A program made the translations under genes and the position numbers. Shown here piece after piece: positions 1-5,078 of a DNA stretch of 5,078 nucleotides. The notes under the pieces were generated by a model that did no database searches, had not been told where the DNA came from, and worked only from the letters and a program-made list of their open reading frames with translations. Source of the stretch: Pseudomonadota bacterium (GTDB lineage Bacteria > Myxococcota > Polyangia > Polyangiales > Polyangiaceae); NCBI GenBank assembly GCA_023419055.1, contig JAEZYO010000809.1, positions 1-5,078 on the forward strand, written 5' to 3'. Position 1 is the stretch's first letter; every line of letters starts with the position of its first letter.

Positions 1-1124
1 TTCTCGCGCTCCACCACCTCGCGCCGCAGCGACGCGTTCACGCGCTCGAGCTCGCTCGTTCGTTGCCTCACCCGCTCCTCGAGCTCCTGGTTCGCGTGCT
101 CGAGGAGCCGCGCCGCCCGGCGCGTGAGCGTGACGTCGTGGAACGTCAGCAAGCGCCCGATGGGCCTGCCTGAGGTATCGTGGAGCCTCGTGTGGTGCGG
201 CTCGAGCACGAGCTCGCTCGAGAGCTCGATGTCGGACGGATCTTTGACGAGCGCAGCCGCTGCCCAGGGCACCGCCTCCGCGAGCGGCCGCCCCACCGGG
301 TCCACGGCCCCCTCGAGCAAGAGCGACATCGCCGGGTTGATCTCGACGACGCGATCGGCCTCGTCGATCACCAACATGGCCTGCGACGCGGCCGCGATCA
401 CCGCGTCGTGCGCGACGGGCAAGAGATCGAACAAGCGCTTCTTGCGGAGCGACGCCGTGACGAGGATCGAGCTCACGGCGAACGCGTACGGCATCGAGTC
501 GCGCTGCCCGAGCACCGTGACGCCCGCGAAGAAGAGCAGCGCAGACACCATCGGGAGCGCGAAGCCGACGATCAGCAGCCAGAGCTGGGCGCGGTAGGTC
601 GGGTGCTGCCGCATCAGGTGCGCCGAGAGCACCCCGAGCGTACACGCCATCATCGAGAGGGCGTACGCGTAGCCGACGTAATCGAGCGGGGTGAGGGAAT
701 AGACCAGGCTCGCGAACGGATCCCCCGGTTCCAGGCGGGCGTCGGCGTAGACGACGTCGTGCCAGCGTGACGTGTAGACGAAGGCGACGTGAACGAGCGG
801 GAGAGCCCAGAGCGCGAGGTGCGCGCGCTTCGAACCGAAGGCGCGACTCCCCGTGTAGCGGAGGGCGAAGCGAAGCGCCTCGAGCGCGGCCACGTACGCA
901 GGCAGGACCTGCACCTTGTCCCAGAACAGCTTGGCCTCGAGGCTCGGCGAACAGAGCTCGAACAGGTAGCCCGCGCACCACGCCACCTCACCGAGGAGCA
1001 CGACCGCGTAGAGCTCGACCGACGGCGAGGCGGCGCGACGGCGCCAGACCAAGACGAGCGCGACCGCGCAAGCGAGCACGGACAGCGCGACAGGGGCTGC
1101 GTAGGCGACCTGCCTTCCCGTCAT
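1..1124 (-). CDS. 7TM-PAS sensor protein, probable histidine kinase (3' end missing)
   Basis: Probable membrane-bound sensor histidine kinase; the 374 N-terminal residues are visible and the frame runs off the left edge without a stop. Seen: seven hydrophobic stretches at about residues 8-27, 37-57, 67-88, 101-119, 147-170, 179-205 and 211-226, then a basic RKKR patch (227-230). The junction LFDLLPVAHDAV (231-242) leads into a PAS domain (about 243-333) with LVIDEADRVVEINPA (251-265) and a typical PAS end, LLTFHDVT (325-332). A charged heptad-like coiled coil follows (about 338-374). This order matches the known family of kinases with an N-terminal 7TM sensor region, where PAS and HisKA/HATPase domains follow. 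The kinase core is outside the window, so a diguanylate cyclase or other output cannot be excluded. The start is ATG at 1124, 18 nt after the upstream methyltransferase stop, with a G-rich stretch (GGGGTAGG) just before it, so co-transcription is likely. The ligand is unknown. Confidence 0.82.
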   Translation of the reverse strand, partial: MTGRQVAYAAPVALSVLACAVALVLVWRRRAASPSVELYAVVLLGEVAWCAGYLFELCSPSLEAKLFWDKVQVLPAYVAALEALRFALRYTGSRAFGSKRAHLALWALPLVHVAFVYTSRWHDVVYADARLEPGDPFASLVYSLTPLDYVGYAYALSMMACTLGVLSAHLMRQHPTYRAQLWLLIVGFALPMVSALLFFAGVTVLGQRDSMPYAFAVSSILVTASLRKKRLFDLLPVAHDAVIAAASQAMLVIDEADRVVEINPAMSLLLEGAVDPVGRPLAEAVPWAAAALVKDPSDIELSSELVLEPHHTRLHDTSGRPIGRLLTFHDVTLTRRAARLLEHANQELEERVRQRTSELERVNASLRREVVERE

Positions 1125-1142
1125 CGAGGCCTACCCCGAAGG

Positions 1143-2270
1143 CTAACTTGGCCGTTCTGCCACGACCAGCACGTTCGAGAACGGCGTGCCTCGCGAAGCT
1201 CCGCGCACGGAGAAAGTGAGGCCTTCTCGCTCGAGCACCGCCAGCCAGTCCGCCGCCGGCCTGAAGCAGAGGTCGCTCTTCGTGAGGTGCCACCCCGAAA
1301 GCGTCGCGAGCCGCTCGAGCAGTCGCGTCAGCTGCGACTTGGGCCCGGCGCCGTCGACGTCTCGCAAGAGGAGCCTGCCGCCTGGCTCGAGCGCGCGAGA
1401 GGCGCGCGCGAGGAGCTCGTCCTGGGCCGCCGCGGGCAGGTAGTGCAAGACGTCGATCAGCAGGATCGTGTCCGAGGGCGGGATTTCGAACGAGGCGAGA
1501 TCGCCGAGCTCGAATCGGGCACGGCTTCCCGCGGCCGCGCGCGCGACCTCGATCTTGCGCGCGTCGGCGTCGAAGCCGCAAAGCGTGTCGACCAACCCGA
1601 GCTCGGCCAGGCAGAGCCCGAGCTGACCACGGCCCGCCCCTGCGTCGAGCGTTCTCCCGAGCGGCGCGCCGAGCTCCACGATCAAGCGCAGCACCGGATC
1701 GTGGCGCAGCTTGCCGGCGACGTAGTAACGGTCTCCGGCGCGCGCCCCGCGGTAGCGCTCCACGGTGCGGGCGATGGCCCGGTCCACGGGATCGCCGCCC
1801 TTGCCGCCGCGCGAGGCGACGGCGAACGTGACGGCGAAGGCGAGCGCGCCGAGGCCCCCGCCGAGCACCACGCTGCCGAGCGCCGCCTGTTGCATGAAGC
1901 CGACCGCGCCGAGCTCCCGGGCGCGCGCCAGATCGAACGCGGCGTGCCGCCCGTCGAGCAGGAGTGACCCGATCTCGACCTCGGCGGTCACCAAGAACGG
2001 CGCGACGAACGGGTTCGAGATGTTCGCCGCCAGGTACGTGACCACCACGTCCAGACGAAACAAGAGGCACACGCCGAGGCAGAGCGGAAAGTGCAGCCCG
2101 TAGAGCGGCAGGCAACCGACGAAGATGCCGATCGCGCACGCGAAGGCGAGCTTGTGCGGGGAAGAGTCACCCCCCCGGAGCAAGCGCCAGAGGCGGAGCA
2201 GGCGTGCGCGGTAGCCCCGATCGACGAACGACGCGTCAGCCGGCGGCGTCGGAGCGGTCACGCGAGGCAT
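1143..2270 (-). CDS. DUF2062 membrane domain fused to class I SAM-dependent methyltransferase
   Basis: A 375-residue inner-membrane protein of two parts. Residues about 35-152 form a DUF2062 domain: IGIFVGCLPLYGLHF (47-61) and ISNPFVAP (84-91) are its hallmark motifs, with hydrophobic segments at about 41-76, 78-103 and 122-152. Residues about 165-375 form a Rossmann-type methyltransferase: SAM-binding motif I TLDAGAGRGQLG (207-218), acidic ribose-binding region GFDAD (232-236), motif II region DTILLIDVLHYL (267-278) and LEPGGRLLLRDVD (294-306). A lead-in GKLRHDPV (186-193) precedes motif I. From memory, similar lead-ins occur in methyltransferases of aryl-polyene/lipid-type clusters, but this is unverified. 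The substrate is unknown; the membrane tether suggests a lipid or lipid-linked molecule (inference). The start is ATG 2270, inside the 3' end of the TPR gene; GTG at 2261 is an alternative and also overlaps. The stop is TAG at 1145-1143. Translational coupling to the TPR gene is likely. Confidence 0.88.
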   Translation of the reverse strand: MPRVTAPTPPADASFVDRGYRARLLRLWRLLRGGDSSPHKLAFACAIGIFVGCLPLYGLHFPLCLGVCLLFRLDVVVTYLAANISNPFVAPFLVTAEVEIGSLLLDGRHAAFDLARARELGAVGFMQQAALGSVVLGGGLGALAFAVTFAVASRGGKGGDPVDRAIARTVERYRGARAGDRYYVAGKLRHDPVLRLIVELGAPLGRTLDAGAGRGQLGLCLAELGLVDTLCGFDADARKIEVARAAAGSRARFELGDLASFEIPPSDTILLIDVLHYLPAAAQDELLARASRALEPGGRLLLRDVDGAGPKSQLTRLLERLATLSGWHLTKSDLCFRPAADWLAVLEREGLTFSVRGASRGTPFSNVLVVAERPS

Positions 2271-2958
2271 GAGCTATCTTCAGGTACATCTGCGCGCTCT
2301 TGTTGTCGGCGTCGACGCCGAGCACCGCCTCGAACTCCTGCTTGGCGAGCTCGACCTCGCCCGAGCTCAGGAGCACGACGCCGAGCAGCACGCGCGCTTG
2401 CGAGTAGTTCGGGTTCGAGGCCTTGGCGAGCTCGAGTTGCTCCTTCGCGCGCTGCGACTGGCCCGTGTCGCGGTACAGCAAGGCGAGCCGGGTGCGGAGA
2501 TCGGCGAAATGAGGACAGAGGTTCACCGCCTTCTCGAGCTCGCCGATCGCTTGAGAGACCATGCCGGCGTCCTGGTAGGCCTGGCTGACGTCGGCGTGCA
2601 TGTTCGCGATCTTGCCTTTGGCGAACGGATCGCCTTGCCCGCCCTCCGCGCCGCGGCTCCTGATTTTGGCGTAGATTTCGCGCGCCGCGTCGTACTTCCC
2701 GAGGTCGTTGTAGGTGACCATCAGGTTGAGCTGAGCCTCGGTGTAGTTCGGGTTCAGGCCGACCGCCTTCTCGAAATGTTGCTCGGCGTGCGCGAAGTCG
2801 CCGCGGCTGTGAGCGATGACTCCCAGCATGTCGTAGACGTCGGCGAAGCGCTCCGTCTCCGCGATCACTTGCTTCAGCAAGTACTCCGCCTTGTCGAATT
2901 CGCGCTTCTGGTAGTGTTCGCGACCGAGCAGAAGGAGCTGCTTGAGATGATCGTCCAT
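2236..2958 (-). CDS. Tetratricopeptide repeat (TPR) protein
   Basis: A 240-residue protein made almost wholly of TPR helical hairpins. Repeats fall at about residues 6-39, 40-73, 74-107, 120-153, 154-187 and 188-221, with the usual pattern: a mid-repeat G/A, an aromatic, and Pro or Asp near the repeat end. Examples are AEQHFEKAVGLNPNY (58-72) and AIGELEKAVNLCPHF (137-151). A short Gly-rich insert (AEGGQGDPFAKG, 104-115) separates repeats 3 and 4. There is no signal peptide or membrane segment, so it is probably cytoplasmic. TPR proteins bind other proteins; the partner here is not evident, though the overlapping downstream membrane methyltransferase is a natural candidate (inference). The start is ATG 2958, preceded by GAGAG with a 6-nt spacer, a fair ribosome-binding site. 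It is the first gene of the apparent leftward operon, and its last 35 nt overlap the next gene. Confidence 0.9.
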   Translation of the reverse strand: MDDHLKQLLLLGREHYQKREFDKAEYLLKQVIAETERFADVYDMLGVIAHSRGDFAHAEQHFEKAVGLNPNYTEAQLNLMVTYNDLGKYDAAREIYAKIRSRGAEGGQGDPFAKGKIANMHADVSQAYQDAGMVSQAIGELEKAVNLCPHFADLRTRLALLYRDTGQSQRAKEQLELAKASNPNYSQARVLLGVVLLSSGEVELAKQEFEAVLGVDADNKSAQMYLKIAHASRDRSDAAG

Positions 2959-3025
2959 GATGAGCTCTCGGAGAGGGGCCGTGAGAGGGCCGAGGCACCA
3001 CGATCGGCACCCGGGCGGCCGAAGC

Positions 3026-3057
3026 TTCGATTTTTACCATGACCCCGAGAAATCGAA
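3026..3057. repeat. Inverted repeat, 8-bp arms with 16-nt spacer
   Basis: The arms TTCGATTT (3026-3033) and AAATCGAA (3050-3057) are perfectly complementary. A second, overlapping pair, GATTTTT (3029-3035) and AAAAATC (3056-3062), shares the same bases. The adjoining 10-bp palindrome CGAAGCTTCG lies at 3020-3029. It is too AT-rich and long-looped to be a good terminator, and its location upstream of two divergent genes fits a protein-binding site better. Confidence 0.5.
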
Positions 3058-3063
3058 AAATCA
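3026..3063 (-). promoter_or_regulatory. AT-rich island, candidate promoter/operator of the TPR operon
   Basis: About 63% A+T in an otherwise strongly GC-rich window, starting 67 bp upstream of the TPR start codon. It contains the inverted repeat TTCGATTT (3026-3033) / AAATCGAA (3050-3057) around a 16-nt spacer. Read leftward, TAAAAA (3037-3032) resembles a weak -10 element, with TTTCGA about 16 nt before it as a poor -35 match. The position and composition fit a promoter with an overlapping binding site. The hexamers alone are not convincing, and which strand it serves is not certain. Confidence 0.35.
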
Positions 3064-3412
3064 CGACGCCTTGTGTGCCGGAAGACCGCGGTAATTGGAG
3101 CTCCGAAGGCGCATTCCGAGACGCGGGCCGAGCGTGCCGCGCTTGCCCTGCCGCGGGTTCACTGCTACCCGGGGCTCCGTGGCCACGCCTCCGGAACCCG
3201 GGCGCCTTCGCCATGTAGGTCGCGTCGTCGACCCGCTCGTGCGCGAAGATGGAGAGCCGGAACCCGAGCTCACCCTGGAGCCGGCTCCTGGGAGCTCCGT
3301 CTCCGAAGGCTCGACCGAACCTTCCACGGCGAGTCGGCTCGACGAGCGACACTCGCCCGCCGCGGCTGACGTCTCAGCGGGGGAAAATGCGCCGCTCGTC
3401 CGCGGCGGACGA

Positions 3413-5078
3413 ATGCGCGATCGGCTCCTCTCGCGCGCCCAGCGCGCGACCGAGCAGGAGCAGGAGGGCGCCATCTACGGCGACCTCGATGAAATCGGCA
3501 AAGATTCTCCGCGCGCCCCGGCGGCGGAGCACCCGCGCCCCGGTGTCCGCGCCAGCCGCGAGGCGCTCCCTTCGGCCGGGCGCAGCGCGCTCTCGCCCAA
3601 CCTGGTCGCGGTGTTCGGGACCGCGATGGGCGTCGCGGTCGTGACGTCGCTCTGCGCCGTCGCCATGCACGTGCTGCCGCGCGGCGGCGCGCCGCTCCTC
3701 CCCGCCGGTTCGGCGCCCTCGCCGGTGGAGAGCGCCGCTGCCGCGCCGGAAGCGCCGCGGCCGATTTTGGTGAAGAAGCCGCCGCGCAGCAATCAGCCGG
3801 GGCCGTGGCGGATCAAGGACGCGGCGAGCGACCCGTCGAGCCGCGTGGTCGAGGGGAAGATCGGGACCGACGCCTTCCTCAAGGCGGTGCAGGGCGCGGG
3901 AGTCAAGGAGAAGGAAGCGTATCGGCTGCTCGCGGCGTTCCGCGACGTCAAGAGCTTCGACAAGTGCAACAAGGCCGATCGCTTCACCGCGCTCATCGAT
4001 CGCGCGTCCTCGCGCATCAAGGCGTTCGAGTACTCGGTCGGCTCCGAAGAGGTCTACCAGGCGCGCGAAGGAGCGGACGGGCTGCTCAAGGGTCAGAAGC
4101 TCGACCTCAAGCTCGAGCGCGGTGAGGTGACCGGCTCGCTCGTGTACGACGGCTCGAGCTTCGACGCGTCCGCGGAGCGCGCGGGCTTCGATCCTGGCCT
4201 CTCCAAGGTCGTCGCGAAGGCGCTCGAGGGCCATCTCTCGCTCGAGGAGCTCGAGCCTGGGGACGTGGTCCGCGTCATCGCGCAAGAGGTCGCGGTGCTC
4301 GGACAGTTCGCGCGTTACTCCGGCGTCGAAGCGGTGGAGGTGCGGCGCAAGGGCAAGGAGCAGCCTCAGCGCTACTACTTCTTCGACGCCGCGGGCGAGC
4401 GCGGCTACTACGACGCGCAGGGCCGAGCGCCGTACGAGGGCGGGTGGCGCAAGCCGATCCCGAACGCGCCGGTGACCTCGCACTTCAACCTGAAGCGCTT
4501 CCACCCCGTGCTGAAGCGCACCAAGGCACACCTCGGCACTGATTTCGGCGCGCCGACGGGCACGCCCATCGGCGCCTCCTCGTTCGGGACCATCGCCTTC
4601 ATCGGCTACGCTGGCGCGACGGGCAACTTCGTCAAGATCGAGCACCCGGGCGGCGTCTCGACCGGCTACGCGCACCTGTCGCGCTTCGAGCCCGGCCTCA
4701 AGGTGGGCGACAAGGTGAAGCGCCTGCAAACCATCGGCTACTGCGGCTCTACGGGGCGCTCCACCGGGCCGCACCTCCATTTCAGCGCGCAGCGCAACGG
4801 CGAGTTCTTCGACCCGCTCACGCTCAACCTCGACGGGATGCGCACGGTCTCGAAGGACCAGCGCGCCGCGTTCGAAGCGGTAGTCCAGAAGTACAACGCC
4901 GCGCTGGACGCGATCCCGCTGCCTCCGGCTCTGCCGGAGTCGCCGAAGGCGGCGCCTGCACCAGGGGCGCCATCGCAAGCAGCGGCTCCCGCAGCCGATC
5001 CCGGCATCGAGGACGGCGACGGCGACGAGCTCGGCTCTGCCGCCGAGGCTCCGCCGCCCAGGGCTCCTGCGGCTCCAC
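3413..5078 (+). CDS. Membrane-anchored M23 murein endopeptidase, MepM/Csd3-like (3' end missing)
   Basis: A zinc metallopeptidase expected to cleave peptide cross-bridges of murein in the periplasm; 555 residues are visible and the frame runs off the right edge. Order: cytoplasmic charged tail (1-60), one membrane segment (about 64-88), a Pro/Ala-rich linker (90-130), two N-terminal domains like those of MepM/Csd3 (about 145-235 and 236-345), then the M23 domain (about 350-470). Zinc ligands are H373 and D377 (HLGTD) plus H456; catalytic histidines are H421 (YAHLS) and H454 (GPHLHF). All are intact, so it is predicted active, unlike the degenerate EnvC/NlpD-type activators. A tail rich in Pro and Ala, with acidic EDGDGDE, follows from about 502. 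The start chosen is ATG 3413, where strong G/C bias at codon position 3 begins; GGCGGA lies close before it. GTG 3239 or 3179 in the same open frame would add 58 or 78 residues. It is transcribed away from the TPR operon. Confidence 0.9.
   Translation, partial: MRDRLLSRAQRATEQEQEGAIYGDLDEIGKDSPRAPAAEHPRPGVRASREALPSAGRSALSPNLVAVFGTAMGVAVVTSLCAVAMHVLPRGGAPLLPAGSAPSPVESAAAAPEAPRPILVKKPPRSNQPGPWRIKDAASDPSSRVVEGKIGTDAFLKAVQGAGVKEKEAYRLLAAFRDVKSFDKCNKADRFTALIDRASSRIKAFEYSVGSEEVYQAREGADGLLKGQKLDLKLERGEVTGSLVYDGSSFDASAERAGFDPGLSKVVAKALEGHLSLEELEPGDVVRVIAQEVAVLGQFARYSGVEAVEVRRKGKEQPQRYYFFDAAGERGYYDAQGRAPYEGGWRKPIPNAPVTSHFNLKRFHPVLKRTKAHLGTDFGAPTGTPIGASSFGTIAFIGYAGATGNFVKIEHPGGVSTGYAHLSRFEPGLKVGDKVKRLQTIGYCGSTGRSTGPHLHFSAQRNGEFFDPLTLNLDGMRTVSKDQRAAFEAVVQKYNAALDAIPLPPALPESPKAAPAPGAPSQAAAPAADPGIEDGDGDELGSAAEAPPPRAPAAP

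Larger units (their letters stand above)
2959..3412. other. Divergent intergenic region
   Basis: A 454-bp stretch between the TPR start (leftward) and the M23 peptidase start (rightward). It should hold promoters for both units. The part nearest the TPR gene contains an AT-rich island with inverted repeats, listed separately. The rest (about 3064-3412) is GC-rich with frames open by chance on both strands. No convincing independent gene was seen. The peptidase frame stays open leftward to a TAA at 3092-3094, so an N-terminal extension of the peptidase starting at GTG or TTG is possible, but third-position G+C there is clearly lower (about 72-76%) than in the peptidase proper. Confidence 0.6.

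Noticed and set aside
195..232. Clustered GAGCTCG/CTCGAG repeats
   Set aside because: They fall within the PAS-domain coding sequence and reflect preferred Glu-Leu and Ser-Ser codons in a GC-rich gene, not a separate repeat element.
789..1967. 392-codon open frame on the plus strand across the sensor and methyltransferase genes
   Set aside because: The composition is Arg/Glu/Ala-rich without motifs, and it spans two well-supported minus-strand genes and their junction.
988..2139. 383-codon minus-strand open frame overlapping the methyltransferase gene
   Set aside because: It is extremely Arg-rich with no domain. The alternative frame at the same place encodes DUF2062 and all methyltransferase motifs.
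3020..3062. Rho-independent terminator suggested by a palindrome followed by a T-run
   Set aside because: The 10-bp palindrome has no loop and the longer inverted repeat has weak AT-rich arms and a 16-nt loop. It lies upstream of divergent genes, where no transcript is expected to end.
2258..3352. 364-codon minus-strand open frame covering the spacer and the TPR gene; part looks protein-like (GFRLSIFAHERVDDATYMAK)
   Set aside because: It would have to overlap the whole TPR gene in another frame. The protein-like patch shares its third codon positions with the open plus-strand frame, so its G/C bias is not independent evidence, and no domain was recognised.
3061..3474. 137-codon minus-strand open frame in the divergent spacer
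   Set aside because: Ser/Arg/Gly low-complexity translation without a recognisable domain; it overlaps the peptidase start on the other strand.
3374..4978. 534-codon open frame on the minus strand opposite the M23 peptidase gene
   Set aside because: It is Arg/Glu/Leu-rich with no recognisable domain and lies exactly opposite a clear M23 enzyme with intact catalytic motifs. Long antisense frames are expected in such GC-rich coding DNA.

Overview
The window is GC-rich (roughly two-thirds G+C by eye) with strong G/C bias at third codon positions. The gene content is a 7TM-type sensor kinase, a TPR protein, a DUF2062 membrane domain fused to a methyltransferase, and an M23 murein peptidase with a long low-complexity tail. 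Together with the codon use this suggests a myxobacterium, perhaps of the Polyangiales/Sorangium type. That is an inference from style of sequence, not a database match.

Layout: two transcription units diverge from a gene-free stretch of about 450 bp (2959-3412). Leftward (minus strand) lie three tightly packed genes that look like one operon. The first is a six-repeat TPR protein (2958-2236). Next is a membrane protein joining DUF2062 to a class I SAM-dependent methyltransferase (2270-1143), whose start overlaps the TPR gene by 35 nt. After an 18-nt gap comes a sensor protein with seven N-terminal membrane segments, a PAS domain and a coiled coil (1124 to beyond the left edge). Its kinase core would lie outside the window. 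Rightward (plus strand) is a membrane-anchored M23 metallo-endopeptidase of the MepM/Csd3 type (3413 to beyond the right edge), with all expected zinc and catalytic residues present.

The divergent spacer holds an AT-rich island (about 3026-3063) with nested inverted repeats, the best candidate in the window for a promoter/operator. There are no RNA genes, insertion sequences, CRISPR repeats or clear terminators.

Functionally, the M23 enzyme should cut peptide cross-links in the periplasm. The leftward operon combines a protein-interaction scaffold, a membrane-bound methyltransferase of unknown substrate and a membrane sensor. A shared role in envelope biology is plausible but unproven. The most unusual element is the DUF2062-methyltransferase fusion in its TPR/sensor-kinase operon; no obviously exotic system (defence, mobile, CRISPR) is visible.
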